DNA from: Muricea muricata | Taxonomy: Eukaryota > Cnidaria > Anthozoa > Malacalcyonacea > Plexauridae | Direction: 5' to 3' | Assembly: GCA_963855995.1 (NCBI GenBank) | Contig: OY979717.1 | Span: forward strand, 61,906,243-61,970,242 | DNA length: 64,000 nucleotides | Shown here: in pieces, positions 11,550 through 22,759 of the stretch | How the letters are laid out: each line of letters starts with the position of its first letter | Numbering within the stretch: the stretch's first letter is position 1 | Position numbers and translations under genes: made by a program | The notes under the pieces: generated by a model | The model's input: only the letters and a program-made list of their open reading frames with translations | Told to the model about the DNA's origin: nothing | The model's database searches: none

Positions 11550-14500
11550 TTATTCTTTGAAAAGTGATGAATGTTGATCAGGTCTTGTCTGGTGATGTGG
11601 TTTAACATTTGCAAGTATTTGTCTCGCATAGTTCGTGTTATGCAAACCTGCTTGGCGTAACGCTTGTTCTACTTTGTAACGTGGGTCAGCTGTGATCTAA
11701 AACCAAAATAATATAATTGTTATAAAGATAACCTACAAGATGTTGGTCGTTAAACATACAGTAACCATTTAGAAAGTTGAAATTCATTTTTGAGTGATAA
11801 CTTACAACTTGCTAGGCAGCTTTGCCTTTTTTTGTGAAAAATTATTTTCTAATCATGAAGTTGTTCGTTATAATTCATAATTGTAGATTTGTACCCAGCA
11901 GGTAGTATACTGATTGGCTAAGTCGACGTAAAGCTGTAAAGCTTGCGCTTATTCAATCACAGGCAAATATTAGTAAAGAGTGTTTGAGTTAAAATTTAAC
12001 CTGCTGTTTTATTTTGTGTATTTCTTCTGTACATTGATTTCAAAATATTAAAATAATAAACACTTTTTTAAACATCTTTTCTACGCTCATGTCAGAACTT
12101 AAAACCACATCCTGTTCTAATTTTCCGCAGTTATTTCAGCATCGTTCTTATCACGGTTACTTGGAAACAAAAATATGTGCCATAATAAGCAGATACATTA
12201 CCTGTTTAGTATTAAATGTATGAAGTGTAAACAATGGCTTTTGTAACTCCAGTTCCTCGAGCTGTGCTGGATCATCCTTCTTTATAACATGCCCTCTGGA
12301 CGCCTACATTATCAAGTGAAAAAATGTAATCTGTCAGAATAATTACGTGATAGTGGTGGAAGATTTTTCGTTTTAGAGAAACGTAGAAAATGATGGTGCA
12401 TGGGAAGTCTAGGACATCTCTTCTATGCCCAGGCCTAGAGACTGAAATGTGGAGGCTCTAAAAGAGTATTTATTAAGCATGCATGCCGGAATGTCCCATA
12501 TTACGTAATCATTACGAAACGGAGTTGGCGCCATTCTTGGCCTAGACTCACTAGCAACCTCTGTTTTTTGGATAATTTCACTTGATCATACGTGCATTGT
12601 TTACCAGGTCGCAATACCCCTGATTCATGGTGGGCGTCAAACCAGATTAACAAAAGAAAAGAGCGTGGAACATTGTCAGTGGTCATTCCTCAAACTCAAC
12701 AATAATTCATGATCAAAACACAAAGGAAATCACCACTATATCGTTGTCTTGATACCACCGTAATAAACACCCATAAATTAACTCAACTTTCGTATCAAAT
12801 TTCTCGCTAAATTCAACTACGTTTGAGAAGCAATATAATAGACTCGAAATTGTTTATTACCAAGGTACGGGTAACTTATTTTCAATACCAGTACACATTT
12901 CGGTGTTTTATACGCCGGTAATAAACGCTTTCTCGTTTATAATACATTACTTAATAATCTCATCAATTACGTTTGTTAACCATGAGGCAATGTAGCAAAT
13001 AACAAAACTTATTCAAGCATTTTGATTGGTTGCCTAACCAGTAAATATGAGGCATTATTTACTAGTTGGCATTTTTTCAAAATGGCCGCCAATGAGAGTC
13101 GTTTTGATGTATTATACTTTTGCCAGAATTAGCAAATGTAGAAAAATTGCATCAATATAAACAAAGAATACAAACAAACTTTGATGTTAAACTATCTTAA
13201 GGTGATAGATCGTCTGCAAATACCTTATTAAATACTTTTTTCACTATTTAAAAACTACAAGTAAACTAAAATCTTTACTTAGGAATTTTCAGAAGTAAAT
13301 TGTATTCATTAAAGACGACAGTGCATTTTTATACACGTAAATTTTACTAAAGAAATTATACTAAAACAATTATTCGCCTCAGGCTCAGTGATTGTGGTAA
13401 ATATATTCACCTCGACTTCGTCTCGGTGAATATTAAAAAATTATTGAATGTGGTCGAGCAGGATATGAGGAATTATTAAGGCAGAGGTTTATGTTATCTG
13501 CCGAAGGCTGAGGCAGATACCACAAACCGAGGCCTTAATAATTCCTCATATCCTACGAGAACCGAATTCAATAATTGTTTTATTATTTTTTGAAAATATT
13601 TTAAACTCAGTTTTAACGCTTGCTTTGTAAGTAAGAAGACAAAAGCTGCTAATAATAGAACAGCATGAAATTGTTCGGAAACTTTAATAAGCCAACCGGT
13701 CTGTGGCAAATGTTTAATACACCCACTGTTCGTTTTGTACCTATTTTGTTCAACTCCAGCCACTGTAGTCCATATAGTTAACAGTCAATAGTCTTCAAAA
13801 AGGTATCCACCGAATAGGATAGAAATTCAGACATAAAAACGACGTCTAAGATGAAAAAAGTACTGTAATACACAACTTCATGTTGCCAACTGATGTCGCG
13901 CCACGAAGAACTACAAATTGCTGCTTCAATATCGACATTTTATGCATTAAATAACGTACGCATTTCGCTTAAATCGATATGGGTGTAACTTTGAAGACCT
14001 TTTCCCCCAATAAGCTTAATAAACCATGTATTAATTGTGGTAGAGTCGAAAAATATTGTTATAAATAGACACAAGTGTTACACGTTCACTTTGTCGTTCA
14101 TGTTTCTTTGTCGATTTCAGAATTCGTAAAATTGACCAATCACAGCGAAGCACAAAAGTTCTAAACATTTGCCACAGACCAAAGCCAATCAGACTTCGAA
14201 AAAAAAATTCTTAAAACAATTGTCAGTCAAGGTCAACTACAAGGTCAGTCAATATACGACGAAATGAGTCATAATGTCCTATATTTGTTTTCAATATACG
14301 ACGAAACGAGTCATAATGTCGTATATATATTTTCAACCCCAAATTTGGGCAACTATACCAAGCGGATATGACGATTTCACCTTTAGCTATTAACCAATTA
14401 AATCTCCTAAAATATTTTCAATAAATAATAATCACTTCGCTTTCGGCGAATAATTGTTAATTATTTTACATACAACGCTTAAATCGAAAAAACACATATT

Positions 14501-17500
14501 TTCACTTAAATTCATCAAGTTTTCCCGTGTTGGCAATAATTTCGACTGAGATATGCATCATTGCAATAAAAACGCGACAAACAATAATTCGTAACTCGCC
14601 CGTATAATAATATCAACTTAACAGTGATTTAGCTTACCTCAGTGGATTGAAGAACTCGCTGTGGATCTGCGATTACATTGGCACACACCTTCAACAAAAA
14701 AGTCTCAAAGTTTTATTAGAATTCTTTTAGACATCTCACTTTAACAAATTTAATATTCAAGAGTTGTAGAGAGGTGAAGGCGTTAGTTTTTCTATATTTC
14801 TATACAATAAAAGGCTTGTTTCCAACCTGTTCTCTTAATTTCTCTAGTCTCCTTTCTTTCTCTTCTTGTTCTTCTGACATTCTTTGTTGCAAGAGACGTT
14901 TTTCATCTTGACGTTTTCTTAATTCATTTTCACGGTAAGCAACTCTGCATAAATAGGAAAATATACAGCACCAATTCTTTATGCAATAGTGTAGAATATT
15001 TCGAACACTTGGGAAACTTCTATACGAAACTTCAATATTGCAATGTTTCCTTGAACGTATAGGTCATACATTAATTAATATTATATTTAAAACAATATCT
15101 AAGTTTTGAAAGTTGAATGTTTAAAAGACGAAAACGTACATAGCATGACCAGTTGCCTCGCCTCGCCATACCTCTTTTCTATCAATCTCTCTCGCTCATG
15201 TACAATGAAATATTTTACCTTTCAGCATCTCTAACTGCTTGTTCTTTCACTATTTTCTCCATTTCTGCCAATCTTAGTTTTTCTTCTTCCAGTTTTTTCG
15301 CCTCCTCTTGTATTTTCGTTTCTTGATAATCCTTTACCTACCAAAAAGACAACAAGACTTTACGTTCCGCAATTAGGGCGTAGCATGCAGAAGAGCAAAG
15401 TCATTCGCTGATGAATATCTAAGTTCAACTGGTAATTGTCTATTTCGAAATTCAATGGACCATTCCCCTATTATACAAATTCGGAAAATAAATTAGAAAG
15501 CCAGAAAGAGCATTCTGACTTTCATACACTATGATTGTCAAGTTTGATTGAAAAATATTGTAAAATGTGGAAAATATATTCCCGTAAAGTTTGCGAATTT
15601 TGTATACTTTTGTATTACGCACGCAAAAGCGTTACCACTACTTGGAAATGTGGTAACGCTTTTTCCCGCGTAATACAAAAGTATAGAAAATTCGACAACT
15701 TTACATTACTATATTTTCAACATTTTACAATATTGTACAACCAAACCTTACAATTTCACTAAATTTAGGAAGCTCTTTCCAACTGTGCTAAAATTGTTTT
15801 CGAATTTAAACGTTTGTCTAATTGGAGAATGGCCCATTCAGCCCACAGATAAGTAAACCTGGGTATAAACCAACCAGTTCTCATTAGACATATACCTTAG
15901 CATGAATCATGTTTCTTCTTTTCTTCTCTTTTTCCTCTTCAATTTTATGTTTTTCACTTTCTTGTTTTCGCACTTTCTCATCAATTTCCTGCTGGAGTCG
16001 AAATGCTTCTTGTTTCTGTTGTTGAAATGTTGCAACCTAAGATGAAGAACATGTAAAGTGATGAGTATTCTTAAACAGGGTGTCTCAAAAAAAAGAAACA
16101 ACTTCGACAACCTGTCATGCATAATAAGCTTAATTTAGCGAATTTTTTCAACGAATTTTCATATAGAAAGATAGAGGAGTTATTTAGCTTTCCAGTGATA
16201 CTTTTCTAGTATCCCAACAACATGAAGTGACCAACTGCACTTCAAATGAGAATTTCCAGTCGAAATCATTCCTCTTCCACCGTTGGGAATTAAATAGGCA
16301 ATATGTCGCCGATGATCGCCAAGTCATCAGCAATCATTCAAGAAAAAAAAATTCGCAAAGGCGTTTACTCAAGAGTGATCACAGACAATGGTCGTCAATG
16401 CTGACGGTAGCATATAAGAACCAGGTTTTACTCTCTTGATTTGGGCTGATTTTGGTTCATCAAAATTCAACATAGCAATTTTAATTCCCTCTTTGGAGTC
16501 ACTATGCTTCGTTGTTTCGACCGGAAATTTGAAATGCAGCTGGTCATTTCATGTTGTTAGGATACAAGAAAAGTATCATTTAAAAGCTAAATAACTCCTC
16601 TTTCTTGCTATGCAAAAATTAATTCGTTAATTTCAACATGTGATTCACAACAGGCTGTTTAATTTGTTTCGTTTACACGTTAAGTCATCACCATATAAAA
16701 CGGATTTTATTCAATTGTGAAACTGCAGTTTAGAAAATGGCTGCAGAATGTTAGTCTACAAAGTAAAAACAAGAATTGGCTGTAAGTTCCTTGTATGTTT
16801 GCATGGTGATTTTAAAATTAAAATATAATTTTGTGGAAACACCACGTTGATTTACTGTATTGCATTGTTATTAGCACTGATGAAGATCCGAGCTTACGGA
16901 TCGAAAGCTCTGCGATAATAAACTTACGTGGTACGTGTTTCCACAAAATTATATTTCAAGAATTGGCCGATTTAATTTTTAAACTTCCAGAATTTAAAAT
17001 TTCATAATTTCAACTGAACATCAATTCTAGAATGATTTGACATAAAATCAAGTCAAAATCAAGTATGCTTGTTATTTCAATACATGAAAGTGCATTCACC
17101 TTTTTATGCAATTTTCCGCATATTTCCACTTGTTGTCTACGGTTTTCTTCACGTTTCTTTTCATTTTCAAATTCCGTCCAGGCATCGGCAAATGTGACTT
17201 GGACTTTCAGTAACAAATCTCGACGATCTTTCTCCCAGGCAGTGTAGATTGCTGCCAGTTGATGCTGATATGATTTATTAGAAAACCACCAACCCTCGTG
17301 TTCAACCTTGACGTACAAAGATCATTAATGTTATCATATAAATATACAGTGTATATGAAAAAACTGAAAAAAAACTGAACTCTCTCTCTACGTCGAGATG
17401 TGACTTAATGTACGAAGGTTTTTATGTACTTGTAGTGTAGAACAAATAGAAAAATTGAGAAATTTAAAACTTCAAAACCTAGGGGGTTGTGTCTTTAGAC

Positions 17501-20500
17501 CATGATTCTGTAATAGGATCGAAATATAACCATTTAAATTTGCGTCTTGTTTATGAATCCATATCTTGAGTTTTCAAGATGTTTTCTTATTTACTTTATT
17601 ATATTAGGCCTATTTATTGGTTTTTATCAAGGGAAGCTTACAATGTCATGTCGCGATAAATGTGGCATTTCTCTCATCATTCTATCAATGTACAAACTTC
17701 TTCGGTTTGGCATATCAACTGTATACTGCTCCAAAATGTATTGAAATCGAAGGTTATCTTCTTTCACCCAGCCTTTATCTTTATTCCTTAAAATACGAAA
17801 GAATATCACACAATTTGCTTTCAAAATCGTGTTTGAACTGCTTATAAAGGTAAAAATCAACATTTTATGTACATGCTTGACAATTTGGATAGAGTGTTCA
17901 GATGTGTCATGTAGAAATTTTTATTTCCCGTACATTAGGCCTAGATGCTGGTAAGCTATAACGTGCAATGAATATTCTTAATTAAATAATAAATTACTTA
18001 TATAAAATATCTTAGAACAGCCCAAATTTTGTTGGAATATGATCGCACAACTTTACACTCTACTTACATACTATATTTCATAAAAATAAATTTAATGTAC
18101 ATGCATCTGCCATAAAGTTGAACCGTTGCAACGATGATATCCTAAAGAAATTGCAACCGCTCCACACGTTGCCTTGAAAAAAATGCTTTGCTACTTAGAA
18201 GGTTAACAAATTAGTAAAGATTTGGCTGTTTTAGCTTCACGAGAATGATGCAGAACCGTTGCTCATAATACCTGTGCAAACATTCCAGTTGACATACAGG
18301 CATATCATGCTCAGAAAATTCTGATTTTGAGGACTGCCCCGAGGAAACATGCAAACAGCGTAACTACAGTAGCTTAAAGTGCATATTTACAAAAATTTGT
18401 TTATTATCTTGAACGAACTGTTGAATATTTCATTTTATTTAAAAAATCCCCTCCGGCTTCATTATTGCATAGCTTTTTAATATCTCATGATATATGAATG
18501 GCACGATATGACCTTGAGTTGTTTGCATTACTTTTTTAAAGAAAACAAACTAAGGGAACATTGAAATAAAAATCTAAGAAGTTACACCACATTAAACCGA
18601 AATATAGTTAGGCTACAACCAAGCATATTAATTGCGATACTTCGTAATTTATCAGAAAGATTTTTGCTTTTAGACGGTGCAATCATGGTACAAATTAGAA
18701 GGAAACTTTCGTGGAAATTATCCTCAATCGACATTGAACTTACTCTATAACGTCAGCGTACTTAACATTCAAATAATCAAGATGGGTTTTATATCTCTTG
18801 TCTAGCAGTTCAAACTCGTTTAACACGAGAGATTTCAAATCGTCATAAGGACACGATAGTAACGACGCCTCTTCAGGTATACCAGGGGTGATGTGTGGAT
18901 ATTCTTCATCATGAATTACATGGTGTAATCGTATTAAATCCAGGTCGCTCTCCAACTCAGCTTGTTGTTCTTCCATTTGTTCAATAATGTGCCTTTGCTG
19001 TAGTTTTACTGATTCAAGAACGCTCGAAACCTCAGAGGGATCTGACTGACCTACAACAAATAAATGTCTGATAATTGCAACATTAGCAAGAATAGAGAAA
19101 GCTCAAATCAGAAGACTAGGGAAGACCACAGATAGCTAAGGGATATACGGAACACCAAACAATGTTAAGGGACGCTAAGTTGGATTAAGAAACTGAGAGG
19201 CTATGAAGGACTTCAGAAACGCAGCGATAGTCAAGGAAGGCTACTGTAGTAACTTGAGCTGTTAATGTATCAATTATCATATGCCAATCAACCAACACAT
19301 GTATCTTAGTTGTTGTGATTAAGCATTCGAGTAATAAACAGTTGATTAATTATGCTGTCTGAAATGCGTGCTTTATAATACAACAGCTACAAATCTACGG
19401 AAGACTTTGAGAAGAAACTCAACTAAAATATTCGAATAATAATATATTAATATATTATAATTAATAATAGTGTTATTGGTGATAATGTGATTTGTCTACA
19501 TTACTTTGCCAGTCTTTGCTTGGTTACTAACTTGCTGGAATAACTAGATACTTAGTCGCTTGTGACCATGACATAACTAGAGTCATAAACTATTGTTACT
19601 GTGTTACTATCTCTTACATCGTTTGCATGTATCATGTTTGATATTTCGTTATTGATTTAGCCCTTTGGATGTATGATCATGCGTTTATCATGAAAAGTTA
19701 CCCCACACCTGTATTTTGAGAGTGCGTAACACCCATGACTACGACTAACACAACTCAAGTACTCAATGGGTACCCCCACTAGAGCGGCGGACACCCCCCC
19801 CCCCTTACCAGATAATGCTCGGTCCATCCCTGTGGGGGAGGAGGGCAGGCAAGGCCACGGAAGAGCGAGGAAGCCTGAAGAGAAGGCTAAAACACCATGA
19901 AGGGCCGAAGAAGGTACGGGAGTTAGGATAGGTCAAGAAAAGTTGGAAGCTAGATAAGCAAAGAAAGGCTACGAAAGGCGAAGAAATCCACGGAAGGCTA
20001 GGAAATGGTATAAAGAAGGCTATGACAGGCTAGGTAAGGCTGGGAAAGACTACGGATAACTAAGAAACGTAAATGTGGCGGAATGCTATGGAAAGAAAAC
20101 TAAGGAAGACTATCAAAAACTACAAAAAACGGAAAACTGCGGAAAACTATAGCGAAGGGTAAAAAAAATTGGCGAAGGTAAGAAATGTTAGAGAAGGGTA
20201 AAGATGGTATAAAAGGGCAAAGAAAGCTAGGAAAGGTTAAATAAGGCTAGAAAATAGAAAGGGAAGCTTATATAGGGATAGTTAAGGATGGTCAAGGAGG
20301 AGTGAAGAGTAAGAATGGCTAGGAAGGTTTAAGAACACTGGAAGGCTACTGAAATGACAAGAAGTACTAATAAAGACCAAAAACAAGACTAAGGAACATC
20401 AAGGAAAGGAAAGGAGAGTTAACAAAGGTCAAGAAACTCTGAAGAAAAGTTAGGAAAGGATAGGTCGGCCAAAAAAGACTTGGAAAGGCTAAATGTGTGG

Positions 20501-22318
20501 AAGAATAAACGAGCTGCTAAGAAATCTAGGAAAGGCTAGGGAAAGGTAATGAACGCTACTGAAAGCTACAGAGCTAAAGAATGATACGTCAGACTAGGGA
20601 AGTCAGGGAAAGACAACAGAACGCTAAAGGACGTTTAGCACATGCGAGGGAAAGCCGCAGAAAGCGACGAAAAACATGAATGCCGACGTGAATGGTGATA
20701 AAAACGTTTCACGGCGGAATTCTGGCCGTCATGAATAAGTAATTTGTTAACAAATATTTCATGCCAAACATAGCAAATAAAACAGTAAAACATAACCTAA
20801 TTTAGAAGAGATAAAGGTACGAAAGGGTAAGGTAAGGAAAGTTCACCAGGGTTAGAGAAGGGTAAGGAAACCAGAAGAGAAGGCTACGGCATGCCATGGA
20901 GGGCTAACTAGGCTTGGCCAGGCCCCAAGGCCTAAGGAATCCTAAATAAGATTAAAGGCTAGACTATGTTCCGCCAAAGAAGATTTAGAAGTTCTAAGAA
21001 ACGCTATAAAAGTGGTCGTGAAAAATCTACGAAAAGTGCTTTTGCAGACTTTAGACTCATCATCACGCATTGTCATCAAATTATTCTATTACAAATTTTA
21101 CCTTTATGTTGCTGTAACCAAATATGAATATCCTCCTGTAAATCCCATACTGGTTTTACTGTGTTGGCGGAAAATGTTAAGAAATCTTCCCTCATAAAAT
21201 CTTCATATTCCTCAACTTCCATAAAAAAATCCTTCATCGAACTTTGCTCCCAGGGTAGGCCAGCTCTGACCATGTCTAGTTCGTAAAGTTTGTTTTTGTA
21301 TAAACTATTTAATTTAATCAACTCCTTTTTCCAGCAGGTTTTATGTTGTTGCAAGGTATTAAGGTCTTTCTTTTCCTTGCTGAGTTGATGAATTGATTTG
21401 ATTTTTTGAAGGGATTGATGTCCTGCCACATTTTTTAATTTAGTGATTGCTTTCAGTTTCTCGTAGTCTACGTCTTTGTATCTACCAGTACTATGGCCAT
21501 TTACCACCCTTGCTACCAATGAAGGATCTAGAAAAAAACATATACCACGGAAATCAGTAGGGTGCCCTTTTCACCCTAAAAAGACTGTCAGTAAAGCAGA
21601 AAAACGTTCAGGTGATGTGACTTTACAGTAAAGGAGTGTGGCGTAGCGCAGTCATGCCTTGCATCTGAATGGCTTATATTTCAACGGCATAAGTCTCGAC
21701 TATAAACGTAAAAAATGTGTGAAAATATATTTGCGGTTTCTGTTTGAACGCAAAATGCTGCAAGGGATCGTAAATCTTTGTCAAAAGCATTTAGACAACG
21801 GCAAAATACTGATGTTTTCATGCTTTTTGTTTATGTTTGTAGTCAAAACATTTGCCACGGTAATGGAAGCTGTTCAGATGCAAATCATGACCACACCACA
21901 ACACATCCCTTTACTGTAATGTCAGATAACGTGAATGTTTTTCTGCTTTACTAAGTAAACTGGTTCTTTTTACTTCCAAAAAGACACTCTACTGATTTCA
22001 TTAATATCACAATCACAATGATTGCAAACAAGTGATAAGATATGTCAAATGAATATACATAATGAATAATGATTATTTAATAGTTATCTTAACCACATTT
22101 GAGCCAAAATTGGCAGGAAATTAGGCTTTACAAATGTGTTCAAAATTTGCAAACTTCTCAAGGCTATATTTTCTGTACTTTCTTCAGTAAATGACCCCCA
22201 ACCTGTGCTGACATATTTTGTTCATGTTGCTTAGGTCAAAATTTGGTCTATATTGGGGATGGTCTAATGGCTACAACAGTCTATGAATAATTATCAGTAT
22301 TCATTAGTGTCTACCCAT
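11550..22318 (-). CDS. CCDC148: CCDC148, coiled-coil domain protein 148
   Basis: Eleven coding exons on the minus strand: 22,318-22,315 (only ATG G), 21,527-21,102, 19,050-18,744, 17,786-17,642, 17,306-17,100, 16,036-15,896, 15,337-15,219, 14,944-14,827, 14,688-14,638, 12,303-12,202 and 11,696-11,550. All junctions use GT/AG and stay in phase, giving 588 residues; human CCDC148 is about 591. Landmarks match that family in order: YKDVDYEKLKAI near the N-terminus, LSCPYDDLKSLVLNEFELL, QYTVDMPNRRSLYIDRM with PHLSRHDIV, a long charged coiled coil (EEEKEKKRRNM, KIQEEAKKLEEEKLRLAEME, RRLEKLREQ), then LQKPLFTLHTFNTKQ and ADPRYKVEQALRQAGLHNTNYA. The protein is widespread in ciliated animals but little characterised. 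The 4-nucleotide first coding exon is inferred from phase; exons 2-11 are firm. There are no frame breaks. Confidence 0.93.
13365..14460. mobile_element. Degenerate nested foldback element in CCDC148 intron
   Basis: The outer arms (AACAATTATTCGCC at about 13,365 and its partner near 14,445) are imperfect inverted repeats. Inner segments pair too: CTGTGGCAAATGTTTA near 13,700 with TAAACATTTGCCACAG near 14,165. A tighter palindrome lies inside at about 13,430-13,590 (GGATATGAGGAATTATTAAG and its reverse complement). A tandem pair of about 49 bases (ATACGACGAAAYGAGTCATA) is at about 14,245-14,335. No coding sequence was seen. Confidence 0.6.
15453..15839. mobile_element. Long inverted-repeat (foldback) element in CCDC148 intron
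   Basis: Arms of about 190 bases can be aligned from the centre outwards. The centre is CAAAAGCGTTACCACTA...GTGGTAACGCTTTT near 15,645. Further out are TTTTGTATACTTTTGTATTA and its partner, then AATATTGTAAAATG, GAAAGAGC and GG(A/C)CCATTC near both ends. The inner part is nearly perfect and the outer part diverged. It is probably a MITE. Confidence 0.7.
16074..16690. mobile_element. Terminal-inverted-repeat element in CCDC148 intron
   Basis: The left arm contains GAGGAGTTATTTAGCTTT, then GATACTTTTCT and CAACAACATGAARTGACC. The right arm carries the reverse complements at about 16,540-16,610. The left end begins CAGGGTGTCTCAAAAAAAAG, also seen at 8,588. The internal sequence has no transposase. 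It is a non-autonomous DNA transposon candidate. Confidence 0.65.
16821..16956 (+). mobile_element. Small element with inverted ends carrying a hammerhead-like motif
   Basis: TATAATTTTGTGGAAACACC at the left is mirrored by GTTTCCACAAAATTATAT at the right, about 136 bases in total. The centre holds the hammerhead-ribozyme-like sequence described separately. Known relatives of such motifs sit in Penelope-like retroelements and in small retrozyme-type elements; which of these applies is not shown by the sequence. Confidence 0.55.
16867..16923 (+). ncRNA. Hammerhead-ribozyme-like motif (short helix III type)
   Basis: The core CTGATGA (16,877-16,883) is followed by a perfect 6-bp helix II (GATCCG, loop AGCTTA, CGGATC) and then GAAA (16,903-16,906). 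The last A begins a self-complementary AGCT (16,906-16,909), followed by C at the expected cleavage site (16,910). Helix I forms between GTTATTAGCA upstream and TGCGATAATAAAC downstream (3 bp, a 2-base bulge, then about 6 bp). This matches the minimal hammerheads known from Penelope-like elements, which have a tiny helix III and cleave best as dimers. Activity is inferred, not shown. Confidence 0.65.
19850..21010. repeat. Degenerate purine-rich GGCTA satellite in CCDC148 intron
   Basis: More than a kilobase of irregular words such as AAGGCTAGGAAAGGCTA, AAGRCTA and GAAGGTA, strongly purine-biased on the plus strand, with no fixed period. Shorter patches of the same type lie at about 1,780-1,850 and 19,110-19,250. 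A run of 13 C residues is at about 19,790. There is no coding frame. Confidence 0.75.
21548..22001. mobile_element. Terminal-inverted-repeat element in CCDC148 intron 1
   Basis: The left arm contains GAAATCAGTAG, AGTAAAGCAGAAAAAC, TTACAGTAAAGG and TTGCATCTGAA. The right arm repeats them reverse-complemented in mirrored order, ending CTACTGATTTC at 22,001. Arms are about 140 bases and the spacer about 170. No transposase. MITE-like. Confidence 0.75.
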
Positions 22319-22420
22319 TGTGGAAAGTTCGTTTTTTCCGCGCCAGAGATTCACGGAATTCGCGCCAAAAGCAATGTCTTTTAAAAGGATTTAGTACGCC
22401 AGCAGCCACATTGGTATTTT
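22319..22420 (-). promoter_or_regulatory. Putative CCDC148 promoter/5' leader
   Basis: It lies just upstream of the inferred first ATG and is locally richer in CG dinucleotides (CGCGCC twice, GGCGCG on the minus strand) than the AT-rich surroundings. No defined promoter box was identified. Confidence 0.3.
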
Positions 22421-22759
22421 ATGTGTGTTGTGTTTGAGCTTGACTTTTGGTTACACAACAAATTTGATGTGTGAGTTTTTCTTGTAATAAACGAAAACTG
22501 TCAACATTGCTGTATATGAATGAGTATCAAAACTCTTTAGTCTAATTAGTCAGAACAGCGTTACTGAACTTATTACAGTAACACTACTTATACTTAAAAC
22601 ATCTACATTTCTCCAATCGAAAACTTTACCACAATAACAAATATGCTGATTTTACATTAAATTATACAAACATCAGTGTTAGTAGTGTAAATGTATTTAG
22701 TCATGAAACAAAAATTCTTGCAGGTACTTAATGAAAATATTAACGCAAATGTTCTAGTC

